DNA of 34,470 nt from a virus: IMG/VR virus record IMGVR_UViG_3300021091_000225, positions 1-34,470 of that record. The stretch is one strand, 5' to 3'. Position 1 is the stretch's first letter. Every line of letters starts with the position of its first letter. Both the position numbers and the translations under genes were made by a program. Below are positions 1 to 5,137 of the stretch, in pieces. Under the pieces are notes generated by a model that was given only the letters and a program-made list of their open reading frames with translations, searched no databases and was not told where the DNA came from.

Positions 1-32
1 CGCTTCGCTGCCTTTCCTTCCCTCCCCTCCCG

Positions 33-72
33 CCCTCTAGGTTAGGTCCTAGGTGGCGGTCTGTCTAGAGGG
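33..72. repeat. 8-bp inverted repeat in leading non-coding stretch
   Basis: CCCTCTAG (33-40) is the exact reverse complement of CTAGAGGG (65-72). The 24-nt spacer holds two TAGGT copies. A second possible pairing joins GGTGGCGGTC (52-61) with GACCGCCACT (104-113), with one G-T pair. I see no convincing gene in bases 1-159; this stretch may hold the 3' end of an upstream transcript or a terminator. The function is not known. Confidence 0.4.
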
Positions 73-128
73 TAGTGGACACTATGACAAGTGGCACAAC
101 AGCGACCGCCACTGACCCCCTGACCCTC

Positions 129-159
129 TATACTGAGTCCATACCAAACGGACACCCAA
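129..159 (+). promoter_or_regulatory. Cassette promoter and leader 1
   Basis: TATACT at 129-134 is followed by a 25-nt A/C-rich leader containing CCATACCAAACGGACACCC, then a GTG start at 160. There is no Shine-Dalgarno sequence and no -35 box at 17 bp. It is the most diverged of seven similar elements in the first 1.8 kb, but it shares TGACCCTCTATACTGA with the element at 1276. Confidence 0.55.
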
Positions 160-348
160 GTGCTCACCTCCTCCCAGTCCAAACCGTTCATCGTGTCCAC
201 CTTCTCACGCGATGTCTCTGGTGACTTCTTCACGTTCTTTGCGGACACCTATGAAGAGGCAGTCCAACTCGCTGAGGACTTCTACCTCCAAACTGGTCGC
301 GTTGTGGCAGTTGAGGCACTGTCCACCCAACCCACAAACCCATCCTAG
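160..348 (+). CDS. Small protein of unknown function, 62 aa
   Basis: I do not recognise this protein. It starts at GTG 160, chosen because the repeated TATACT leader ends there, as it does at the ATG of the following genes. The sequence begins with a Thr/Ser-rich stretch, then FIVSTFSRDVSGDFFTFFAD, then a probable helix (TYEEAVQLAEDFYLQTG) and a strand (RVVAVEAL). This beta-alpha-beta look fits a small compact phage accessory protein. Codons are GC-rich (ACC, CTC, GTC), like the neighbours to 2097 and unlike the late genes. A 144-aa frame starting at 212 overlaps it, but its real coding part begins at 389. The next cassette element starts 7 bases after the stop. The GTG start is an inference. 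Confidence 0.5.
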   Translation: MLTSSQSKPFIVSTFSRDVSGDFFTFFADTYEEAVQLAEDFYLQTGRVVAVEALSTQPTNPS

Positions 349-355
349 GGGGTGC

Positions 356-388
356 CATACTAAACCCATCAACCAAACGAGACAACCC
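356..388 (+). promoter_or_regulatory. Cassette promoter and leader 2
   Basis: CATACT (356-361) is followed by AAACCCATCAACCAAACGAG and ACAACCC, then ATGACC at 389. The CATCAACCAAACGA core is shared with the elements at 686 (as CAACAACCAAACGA) and 1514. It has no Shine-Dalgarno sequence. Confidence 0.6.
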
Positions 389-646
389 ATGACCACCTAC
401 AACGGTTGGGCAAACTACGAAACCTGGAACGCTTCCCTCTGGGTTCAGAACGATGAGTTCCTCTACAACACCGCCAAAGCGTGTGTGACCTACTGTGCCG
501 ATTGGGAGACCCCCTGGGAGAAGTTCCAGCGGTGTATGATGGAAGGGCAGATTGGGCGGATGCTCGGTGCCACTGGCGACGGTGTGGCATGGAACGACCC
601 TAAGATCGACGCAGACGAGATGAACGACATGATGGTCGATCTCTGA
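389..646 (+). CDS. DUF7249-like cyanophage protein, 85 aa
   Basis: The N-terminus MTTYNGWANYETWNASLW matches a short protein type I recall from cyanophages and some other phages (YNGWTNYETWNVALW-like, filed under DUF7249). Its function is unknown. After the Trp-rich start come NDEFLYNTAKACVTYCADW, a helical middle with C31, C35 and C48, and an acidic tail ending DEMNDMMVDL. The start at 389 is preferred over the in-frame ATG at 212 because the repeated leader abuts it and the family begins at this residue. A G6/C6 hairpin begins 11 bases after the stop. Accessory small proteins of this kind usually lie in early or hypervariable phage regions. The family name is from memory; gene reality is well supported. 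Confidence 0.8.
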   Translation: MTTYNGWANYETWNASLWVQNDEFLYNTAKACVTYCADWETPWEKFQRCMMEGQIGRMLGATGDGVAWNDPKIDADEMNDMMVDL

Positions 647-656
647 ACTGTCCACA

Positions 657-676
657 GGGGGGTTGCAATGCCCCCC
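657..676 (+). terminator. G6/C6 hairpin after the DUF7249-like gene
   Basis: GGGGGG (657-662) pairs with CCCCCC (671-676) around the 8-nt loop TTGCAATG and is followed by ATTT. It lies between the stop at 646 and the next CATACT element. The U tract is weak, so intrinsic termination is plausible but not certain. Confidence 0.55.
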
Positions 677-685
677 ATTTCCTGC

Positions 686-717
686 CATACTAACCACAAC
701 AACCAAACGACCAAACC
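686..717 (+). promoter_or_regulatory. Cassette promoter and leader 3
   Basis: CATACT (686-691) is followed by AACCACAACAACCAAACGAC and CAAACC, then ATGCCC at 718. TTGCAA lies 17 bp upstream (663-668), a partial -35 match that falls inside the hairpin loop. There is no Shine-Dalgarno sequence. Confidence 0.6.
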
Positions 718-894
718 ATGCCCAAGACCCTCCTCACCCTTGCCCTTGGCGCTGCCTTTTACGCTCCTATCGCTGCTGTAGGATCTGCTGCCATCGAGTT
801 CGCTGCTGACACCGTTCAGGCAGTCAACCAACAGACCGCCGCCCGCTGTGCCACCTACAACAGTGTCCTCCCTGGCGCCTGTGAGATGCCCTGA
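718..894 (+). CDS. Putative secreted or periplasmic small peptide, 58 aa
   Basis: It starts at ATG 718 directly after the repeated leader. The N-terminus is MPKTLLTLALGAAFYAPIAA: one Lys, then a hydrophobic Ala/Leu stretch of about 20 residues, so it resembles a signal peptide or an N-terminal membrane anchor. The AVGSAA stretch (20-25) offers possible small-residue cleavage sites. The remainder contains two cysteines (C44 and C55), which could form a disulphide outside the cytoplasm. It ends GACEMP. I do not recognise a family. Codon usage matches the island. The next cassette's TATACT begins 6 bases after the stop. Export is an inference from composition. Confidence 0.55.
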   Translation: MPKTLLTLALGAAFYAPIAAVGSAAIEFAADTVQAVNQQTAARCATYNSVLPGACEMP

Positions 895-899
895 GCGCC

Positions 900-926
900 T
901 ATACTGATCACATCAACAGAGAACCA
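900..926 (+). promoter_or_regulatory. Cassette promoter and leader 4
   Basis: TATACT (900-905) is followed by GATCACATCAACAGAGAACCA, then ATGACC at 927. GATCACATCAAC is identical to the element at 1514. This is the shortest leader of the set, with 21 nt between TATACT and ATG. Confidence 0.6.
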
Positions 927-1112
927 ATGACCTTCGCAATCCAACCCAAATCCTTCGGCACCTTCGATCAGCACGGTGCTGAGTTCGCCCCTGATCTCGA
1001 CACTGCCAGGGACATCGCCTTCGATTGGTCAGTTGACGAGGGAGGCGCTCCTATGATCGTGTGGCGTCTGACCCATGGCAAACCCATCGCCTGGTTGGAG
1101 GTTGTCGCCTGA
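927..1112 (+). CDS. Small protein of unknown function, 61 aa
   Basis: I do not recognise this protein. It begins MTFAIQPKSFGTFDQHGAEF and continues with a probable helix (DLDTARDIAFDWSVDEG) and two strand-like stretches (APMIVWRL, PIAWLEVVA). The pattern suggests a small soluble alpha/beta domain with an acidic centre. The start sits 21 nt after TATACT in the repeated leader. Its stop overlaps the next start as ATGA (1110-1114), so the two genes form a translationally coupled pair sharing one promoter, the only such pair in the island. A regulatory relation between the two products is possible but not shown. Confidence 0.65.
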   Translation: MTFAIQPKSFGTFDQHGAEFAPDLDTARDIAFDWSVDEGGAPMIVWRLTHGKPIAWLEVVA

Positions 1113-1270
1113 TGACCACGGACAACGACCTGCGGCGATCCATCGCCATCATGCTATTCTGTTCCGTCAGCGTTGTGGTGGCATCTTGGACAGTCCACCT
1201 CCTCCATGAGAGCGATCAGCGGGTGCCACCTCCCAAGGTGTCCCTCAGCACCCCCACCCGCGCCCATTGA
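1112..1270 (+). CDS. Single-pass membrane peptide, 52 aa
   Basis: It starts at ATG 1112, which overlaps the upstream stop (ATGA), so translation is probably coupled. An earlier in-frame ATG at 1061 lies inside the upstream gene and is not preferred. After a charged N-terminus (MTTDNDLRRS) there is one hydrophobic stretch, IAIMLFCSVSVVVASW (residues 11-26), long enough to span a membrane. A hydrophilic Pro/Ser/Thr-rich tail ending TPTRAH follows. The arginines before the helix suggest the N-terminus inside and the tail outside. I do not recognise a family. Small inner-membrane peptides of phages often alter host envelope functions or superinfection, but nothing here identifies the target. Confidence 0.6.
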   Translation: MTTDNDLRRSIAIMLFCSVSVVVASWTVHLLHESDQRVPPPKVSLSTPTRAH

Positions 1271-1275
1271 CCCTC

Positions 1276-1308
1276 TATACTGATCAAGTCAACCAACGAC
1301 ACCGACCT
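1276..1308 (+). promoter_or_regulatory. Cassette promoter and leader 5
   Basis: TATACT (1276-1281) is followed by GATCAAGTCAACCAACGACA and CCGACCT, then ATGACC at 1309. TTGACC at 1267-1272 is only 3 bp from the -10 hexamer and cannot be its -35 box. Confidence 0.6.
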
Positions 1309-1464
1309 ATGACCACTTTCACCCTGACCGATGACCAGCAGATCGACGAACTGATCGAGACCTTCTGGGAAGATCTGGAGGATGACGACACCTTCTCGCT
1401 GTGGGATGACGACCAGGAACTGGAGGCATTTTGCCTTGAGTCCTGCTTCGGTCCTGAGGAGTGA
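1309..1464 (+). CDS. Very acidic small protein, 51 aa
   Basis: The start is ATG 1309 at the end of the repeated leader. An in-frame TTG at 1267 would read through the promoter itself and is rejected. The product is strongly acidic: about 18 Asp and Glu and essentially no Lys or Arg, including EDLEDDD and WDDDQELE. It also has two cysteines near the C-terminus (FCLESC) and aromatic residues. I do not recognise a family. Such short acidic phage proteins can mimic DNA or bind basic host proteins (Ocr-like or anti-sigma-like behaviour is known for some), but that is only an analogy here. A 7-bp hairpin follows 20 bases after the stop. Confidence 0.65.
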   Translation: MTTFTLTDDQQIDELIETFWEDLEDDDTFSLWDDDQELEAFCLESCFGPEE

Positions 1465-1484
1465 CACTCTAGGATCTGTCCATC

Positions 1485-1505
1485 AGGGGGCGACGGATGC
1501 CCCCT
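1485..1505 (+). terminator. AGGGGGC/GCCCCCT hairpin
   Basis: AGGGGGC (1485-1491) pairs exactly with GCCCCCT (1499-1505) around the 7-nt loop GACGGAT. It lies between the acidic gene and the next TATACT. A pyrimidine tract (TCCCCCTC) follows rather than a U tract. Confidence 0.55.
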
Positions 1506-1513
1506 TCCCCCTC

Positions 1514-1546
1514 TATACTGATCACATCAACCAAACGAACCAAACC
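1514..1546 (+). promoter_or_regulatory. Cassette promoter and leader 6 (closest to consensus)
   Basis: TATACT (1514-1519) is followed by GATCACATCAACCAAACGA and then ACCAAACC, directly before ATGACC at 1547. This copy agrees best with all the others. There is no -35 box at the expected place and no Shine-Dalgarno sequence. If transcription starts about 7 nt after the hexamer, the 5' UTR is about 21 nt and unstructured. Confidence 0.65.
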
Positions 1547-1723
1547 ATGACCAAACAGCAAACCCTCCAGATCGCTCGCAACGTTCTCATCGGTGCCCCC
1601 GATGCTCAGCGTTCCCCCCTGAAAAAGCAGGCGCTTGCCGAGGGTCGCGCCGCTGAGGCAGTCGCCAAGGCGAGCACGATGCGTCTTGCCCTGTGGGTCG
1701 CCAAGGGCACCAGCGCCATCTGA
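1547..1723 (+). CDS. Small helical basic protein, 58 aa
   Basis: It starts at ATG 1547 immediately after the best-conserved leader. A longer in-frame reading from 1382 runs inside the previous gene and through the promoter and is rejected. The protein is Ala/Lys/Arg-rich and probably mostly helical: KQQTLQIARNVLIG, then a Pro-containing break (APDAQRSP), then LKKQALAEGRAAEAVAKAST and a hydrophobic end (MRLALWVAKGTSAI). It could bind nucleic acid or a partner protein. I do not recognise a family. It is followed by a GC hairpin and a C-rich tract before the KTSC cassette. Confidence 0.6.
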   Translation: MTKQQTLQIARNVLIGAPDAQRSPLKKQALAEGRAAEAVAKASTMRLALWVAKGTSAI

Positions 1724-1732
1724 TGGACAATC

Positions 1733-1759
1733 GAGGGGGTGGCACTTCCTGCCCCCCTC
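1733..1759 (+). terminator. GAGGGGG/CCCCCTC hairpin
   Basis: GAGGGGG (1733-1739) is complementary to CCCCCTC (1753-1759). GGC (1741-1743) and GCC (1751-1753) offer an alternative inner pairing. It lies just after the stop at 1723 and ahead of the next leader. No U tract follows. Confidence 0.45.
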
Positions 1760-1776
1760 CTCCCTCCCCCCGCGCC

Positions 1777-1806
1777 TAGAATCACAGAGTCAACCACAAA
1801 CAGACC
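1777..1806 (+). promoter_or_regulatory. Cassette promoter and leader 7 (diverged)
   Basis: TAGAAT (1777-1782) takes the place of TATACT and is followed by CACAGAGTCAACCACAAAC and AGACC, then ATGACC at 1807. GTCAACCA agrees with the element at 1276. Confidence 0.5.
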
Positions 1807-2097
1807 ATGACCATCAACTCCCCCATCGCTCTCCCCCAGATCAGCACCGATCAGGACAGCATCGAACTGATCAAGACCCCAGAGCGCAACAGTAGCGCCA
1901 TCGCTAAGATTCAGGCGAGCATCAAGTATGGAACGGTGATTGCTACATTCAAGAACGGCAACTCCTACCTCTATCTCGGTGTATCCCGTCGCGCAATCGC
2001 TGCGCTGAAACTGATGCCTACTGTGTCCCTTGGTTTCTGGATCAATGAGCACTGTGTGCACGCTGATGGTGTAACGTTCACCCGCCTCGTTTGGTGA
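1807..2097 (+). CDS. KTSC-domain protein, 96 aa
   Basis: Residues from about 24 to 90 fit the KTSC domain, a short family named for Lys-Thr-Ser-Cys-like conserved positions and found as small phage and bacterial proteins of unclear role (sometimes beside lysyl-tRNA synthetases, hence the name). The order seen is KTPERNSSAIAKI, then VIATFKNGNSYLYLGVS (the 'tFkngsvYeY.dVp' pair of strands), then a helix (RRAIAALKLM), then the closing SLGFWINEH. The canonical terminal Cys may be C83 in EHCV. The start follows the repeated leader. A 7-bp GC hairpin follows the stop. It is the last gene of the GC-rich island. Confidence 0.7.
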   Translation: MTINSPIALPQISTDQDSIELIKTPERNSSAIAKIQASIKYGTVIATFKNGNSYLYLGVSRRAIAALKLMPTVSLGFWINEHCVHADGVTFTRLVW

Positions 2098-2105
2098 CAC
2101 TGAGC

Positions 2106-2124
2106 GGGGGGCACATCGCCCCCC
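2106..2124 (+). terminator. GGGGGGC/GCCCCCC hairpin closing the island
   Basis: GGGGGGC (2106-2112) pairs exactly with GCCCCCC (2118-2124) around ACATC. TTCGATG follows, without a U run. It comes 9 bases after the KTSC stop and is the last of the four G/C hairpins. Confidence 0.55.
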
Positions 2125-2335
2125 TTCGATGTAACTAACTGCCACGGCACTAAGTATAAAACAGTGGCGCGATTAGCGCCCTTATATAAGGCGAAGCCGT
2201 GCGTTTAAAATGCCAAGGGTCCCTTTAACCTACAAAGGTCCCCCAGGGACTTCGTATTAACGCCAAAATGAAAAATTTTTTTCTGGGTAAAAACGTTCAA
2301 TACCCAAATATATACAATAGTCGTATGGAGACACA
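2125..2335 (+). promoter_or_regulatory. Structured junction between GC-rich island and late operon
   Basis: No gene is seen. The stretch holds CACGGC (2143-2148) opposite GCCGTG (2196-2201); a perfect palindrome CCTTATATAAGG (2180-2191); GTCCC twice (2219-2223 and 2238-2242), either of which can pair with GGGAC (2246-2250); a seven-T run (2276-2282) preceded by five A; and GGGTA/TACCC around 2285-2300. A GGAG Shine-Dalgarno sequence sits about 8 nt before ATG 2336. TATAAAAC near 2156 is two mismatches from a T4 late promoter. Promoter or attenuator activity is likely but cannot be placed by eye. Confidence 0.45.
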
Positions 2336-2590
2336 ATGAATACGCCAAGTTATAGTTTCGACGAAAATTGGACAGATCATGTAAATTTTGACGATTGGGA
2401 TAGTAAAAGTTATGAAGAGTTTTATGAGGATGCCATAATGAATGTATCAAAAGATCCTATGATTGATTACGATAGTTTTATCGACAAGTTTATTTTAAAT
2501 GCTCCAGATGGCGACACGTATTACTTTAGAGATTACGAAGGAGCAGAGGACTTTTTCATGTTAAATTATTTGGAAGACAGTGAGGATTGA
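2336..2590 (+). CDS. Acidic small protein of unknown function, 84 aa
   Basis: This is the first gene of the AT-richer operon, with GGAG upstream of its ATG. The protein is rich in Asp, Glu, Tyr and Phe (FDENWTDHVNFDDWDSKSYE, then a tail YLEDSED) and has almost no basic residues. I do not recognise a family. Its stop overlaps the ATG of the next structural gene by one base (TGATG), so the two are translationally coupled. That position and the charge would suit a chaperone or assembly factor for the beta-rich protein downstream, but this is inference from context only. Confidence 0.65.
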   Translation: MNTPSYSFDENWTDHVNFDDWDSKSYEEFYEDAIMNVSKDPMIDYDSFIDKFILNAPDGDTYYFRDYEGAEDFFMLNYLEDSED

Positions 2591-4071
2591 TGCCATATTA
2601 TAAGCAGATCAATGAACCAATTGGAGTGAATCCATTTCAGATTGATGTTCTCTACGATGTAGACAAGGGGAATACAACGACTGGGCAATTTCCAAGGGGA
2701 ACTGCTGCGACACCATTACCAAGTGTCTCTGGTATGCTGAGAGGTATCCCAGGGACTTCTTTTCGTCAGCAAGAAAAGTTACCGACAAATTTTACACGTG
2801 ATGCGTGTAATAATACTCAGTTCAATGTGAGTGAGTATAGTAATATACGTAATAGGATTGTGTATATTGGTGAGGAACTTGGTGAATCATTGAACAATAA
2901 TTATACAGGATGTTGTTTTGATGAGAATGGCAATCAGGTTGCTGAACCATCGTTAAATCAGAGGAGGACGATGGATATTAGATTAGAGGCAATTGGATTT
3001 GATGTTTATGGAAAACCAAAGTGGGCGAGTCAACCAAATAATTTTTATTTTATAAGTTGTTCATCATCAGAACCAGTTGGAAGTATTGTAAGGAATGAGA
3101 CCTTTACGATTACATTTAATAGTATGGTTCCTAATATTGGAAGTACTGCACCATATTTGGATGATGATGCAACGGTTACATTTAGGAGAAGTGATGGTGT
3201 TACTGCAACTGCTACAAGTACGAGTGGTACGATTAGTATGACTGCTACATATCCACAAACAATTGACATTGAAGTCAGAGGTAAGTTTGGGAAAAAGTTA
3301 TTTCCAAATGATACTTGGGAATATTATTTTGAGAAATTTGACGCAGAGACAAGATTACCAAAGACCTATACTCCAGTATCAGGGCATTTGAAGATTTCTG
3401 TACCAACAGAATATCCAAGAGCATTTGATGTAATACAGACAAGTACTGCAGATGCAGTAGTAGATGGTAATGGTAACATAACACAGACCAAAGCAACAAT
3501 TACAAATACTCAATGGGTAACGCAGACAGGAACAAGTACGATTGATAAAGTATTACCTGTTGATCCCAATACGTTTATTGATGCATATCGTATTGATCAA
3601 CAAAATAAGAATGGAACGGGTATTGTGAGAGATTTATCTGAAGAGATACCAGCGAATGCTATGATTATGAAGTATGTACAAGATCCAGGTCAAGATCTAG
3701 ATGTAGTATTAAATTTTACTGTGACTAGTGTTATCCCATCATTAAATGCAATTGCATGGGCGATTGGTCTTACCTTAACTGCTGGGTCTTATGTAACTAA
3801 TGGCGGTAATACCTATTTGGTTGAAGTTGGTGGACTTGTTAGTCCTGGTCTTCCACCCGATGTCCCTCCTGATGTAGGACCCAGTGGAACTGCATTTTTT
3901 GTTGATAATAGTGGTATTACTTATCGTTATATACCATCAAATATTGCAAACGTACCCTCTCATGGTGCAGGATCATGGAGTACAACATTATATGTAATGA
4001 ATGATCAGAGAATTGGTGTAGAACTTTTTGAAGATGTTTTAGATGCTCAAGGTGTCAGGAGAGTCAAATAA
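2590..4071 (+). CDS. Beta-rich virion structural protein, probable tail spike/hub part, 493 aa
   Basis: The ATG at 2590 overlaps the previous stop (TGATG). A TTG one codon earlier is also in frame but less likely. The N-terminal 90 residues (MPYYKQINEPIGVNPFQIDV, SRQ-like FRQQEKLPTNF) are followed by Cys-containing segments (DACNN, TGCCFDENG). An Ig-like stretch lies around residues 165-255 (ATVTFRRSDG to LFPNDTWEYYF), and the C-terminus ends with WSTTLYVMNDQRIG. The Ig-like stretch resembles one in the next gene. The gene forms a one-base-overlap chain with its neighbours and leads to a PAAR gene, so a role in the central spike or hub is likely. I do not recognise it as T4 gp5 and see no lysozyme domain. 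Confidence 0.65.
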   Translation: MPYYKQINEPIGVNPFQIDVLYDVDKGNTTTGQFPRGTAATPLPSVSGMLRGIPGTSFRQQEKLPTNFTRDACNNTQFNVSEYSNIRNRIVYIGEELGESLNNNYTGCCFDENGNQVAEPSLNQRRTMDIRLEAIGFDVYGKPKWASQPNNFYFISCSSSEPVGSIVRNETFTITFNSMVPNIGSTAPYLDDDATVTFRRSDGVTATATSTSGTISMTATYPQTIDIEVRGKFGKKLFPNDTWEYYFEKFDAETRLPKTYTPVSGHLKISVPTEYPRAFDVIQTSTADAVVDGNGNITQTKATITNTQWVTQTGTSTIDKVLPVDPNTFIDAYRIDQQNKNGTGIVRDLSEEIPANAMIMKYVQDPGQDLDVVLNFTVTSVIPSLNAIAWAIGLTLTAGSYVTNGGNTYLVEVGGLVSPGLPPDVPPDVGPSGTAFFVDNSGITYRYIPSNIANVPSHGAGSWSTTLYVMNDQRIGVELFEDVLDAQGVRRVK

Positions 4072-4829
4072 TGCCAGTTCCTACCGTTTATACACCAATT
4101 CAACCACAACCTAGTATTGTGATGAAACCAGTCGTTTGGACTCCAAATATTTGGACTGGTGTGATATGCCCACCAATTCCACCTGGAGTACCAGAGGTTT
4201 TTACAGTCACTGTGCCTAGTTTCCAACCAGTAGTAAGCCCTTCTGCATATTTTGGAGATCCTGGTTTAATCGTCACATTAATCAGTACATCAGGTACAAG
4301 CGGTAGTGCTACCTTGGGGACTGGTGTGGCGACAGCAACATGTACCTTTCCTGGTACAATTACAATGACCGTTACGGGTACTTATACGGATTATCTATTT
4401 CCTAACAAGCAATATAAGTATCGTAATGATCTTCCTGGTGGTGTTATTCATTTACCGACCACTACAACATCTCCAAGTGGGTATCCAGCAACCTATGGAA
4501 CTTTAAATCAAGGATCTGCTACTCTTCGATCAATCTATAAAAATCCGTTAGGGGGGTTGCCGATTGCAGGGACACCTGTTACTGGAATGGAGGCTGAGAT
4601 TCCTAGTGGTCATAATCATATGCAGCATTATTATCCAGATCCAAACTACATGATTATTGTGCAATTTACGGTAATCGTTACAAGTTCATGCGGAATTGGA
4701 GCAGGAACATTCCCAATTAAACAAATTGTGTACGATGATAAAGACATTGCCTCACGAAGGTTTGTAAATAAGGTAAATAGTCAGACAGGTCGTTTGTCTG
4801 ACGAACAAATACTAGAAATTATAGGTTAA
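4071..4829 (+). CDS. Pro-rich beta-structured virion protein, 252 aa
   Basis: The ATG overlaps the previous stop as TAATG, with GGAG 9 nt upstream. The N-terminal 60 residues are Pro- and Val-rich (PTVYTPIQPQPSIVMKP, CPPIPPGVPE). The middle carries an Ig-like stretch (VTLISTSGTSGSATLG, TCTFPGTITMTVTGTYTDYL, FPNKQYKYR) that aligns with the stretch in the preceding gene. The C-terminal part (DPNYMIIVQFTVIVTSS) ends in a charged tail with SRRFVNKVNSQTGRLSDEQI. The gene lies 2 bases before the PAAR gene. A spike or collar role is inferred from this order; the exact family is not recognised. Confidence 0.65.
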   Translation: MPVPTVYTPIQPQPSIVMKPVVWTPNIWTGVICPPIPPGVPEVFTVTVPSFQPVVSPSAYFGDPGLIVTLISTSGTSGSATLGTGVATATCTFPGTITMTVTGTYTDYLFPNKQYKYRNDLPGGVIHLPTTTTSPSGYPATYGTLNQGSATLRSIYKNPLGGLPIAGTPVTGMEAEIPSGHNHMQHYYPDPNYMIIVQFTVIVTSSCGIGAGTFPIKQIVYDDKDIASRRFVNKVNSQTGRLSDEQILEIIG

Positions 4830-4831
4830 CT

Positions 4832-5137
4832 ATGAAAGGTTGCACATACATTGGAGCAATGTCCACTGGGCATATTTGCTATCCACCAACAGCGTTGACT
4901 CAAGCATCACAAAATGTCTATGTCAATATGATCCCTGCAGGCAGGATTGGAGACCTGTTTGCCCCCCATGCATGTCCATGTGCCCAATGCCCTCCTCCAC
5001 ACACCTTTAGACCGATCTCAGACGGTCCTCTGAACGTTTATTTTAACATGAGACCCCCTGGTAGGATTGGTGATCAGATCGCATGTGGCGATAAAATTGC
5101 TCAGGGGTCATATAATGTCTTTGCAGGTATCTTCTAA
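4832..5137 (+). CDS. PAAR-motif tail spike tip protein, 101 aa
   Basis: PAAR proteins sharpen the tip of the contractile tail spike (T4 gp5.4, or the tip of VgrG in type VI secretion). Two PAAR-like motifs are visible: PAGRIGD (35-41) and PPGRIGD (75-81), each preceded by a strand ending VYVNM or VYFNM. The usual ending GSYNVFAGIF is present, and the length is close to T4 gp5.4. Family members bind a metal at the apex through His and Cys. Here H14, C16, H46, C48, C50, C53 and H57 are candidates, and PHACPCAQCPPPH is unusually rich. The gene ends the hub/spike operon, 7 bases before a strong promoter. Confidence 0.85.
   Translation: MKGCTYIGAMSTGHICYPPTALTQASQNVYVNMIPAGRIGDLFAPHACPCAQCPPPHTFRPISDGPLNVYFNMRPPGRIGDQIACGDKIAQGSYNVFAGIF

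Noticed and set aside
82-230. ATG frame beginning in the leading non-coding stretch
   Set aside because: It would cross the first cassette element, ends in an unrelated frame and shows no protein-like pattern.
212-388. N-terminal extension of the DUF7249-like gene from ATG 212
   Set aside because: It would read through the upstream gene in another frame and through the repeated promoter-leader. The family-like N-terminus and the leader place the start at 389.
230-706. 158-aa reading frame on the - strand
   Set aside because: It is antisense to the supported cassette genes and crosses their promoter elements and a hairpin; it has no domain-like pattern.
1267-1281. TTGACC as -35 box of the TATACT at 1276
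   Set aside because: The spacing is only 3 bp, so it cannot be a -35/-10 pair.
1267-1308. TTG start for the acidic 51-aa gene
   Set aside because: It would translate the TATACT leader; ATG 1309 matches the pattern of the other cassettes.
129-1806. CRISPR array from the repeated leaders
   Set aside because: Repeats are imperfect, unevenly spaced (about 200-370 bases apart) and each precedes a start codon; the sequence between them is coding.
1606-2145. 179-aa reading frame on the - strand
   Set aside because: It is antisense to the 58-aa and KTSC genes and runs through their leader and hairpin. Its composition follows from GC-rich sequence lacking stops, with no recognisable domain.
2154-2163. 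TATAAAAC as a late promoter for the hub operon
   Set aside because: It has two mismatches to TATAAATA and lies about 175 bases before the first gene inside structured sequence; too weak to call.
2587-2589. TTG start for the 493-aa protein
   Set aside because: The adjacent ATG at 2590 gives the usual one-base overlap with the previous stop and is the stronger start.
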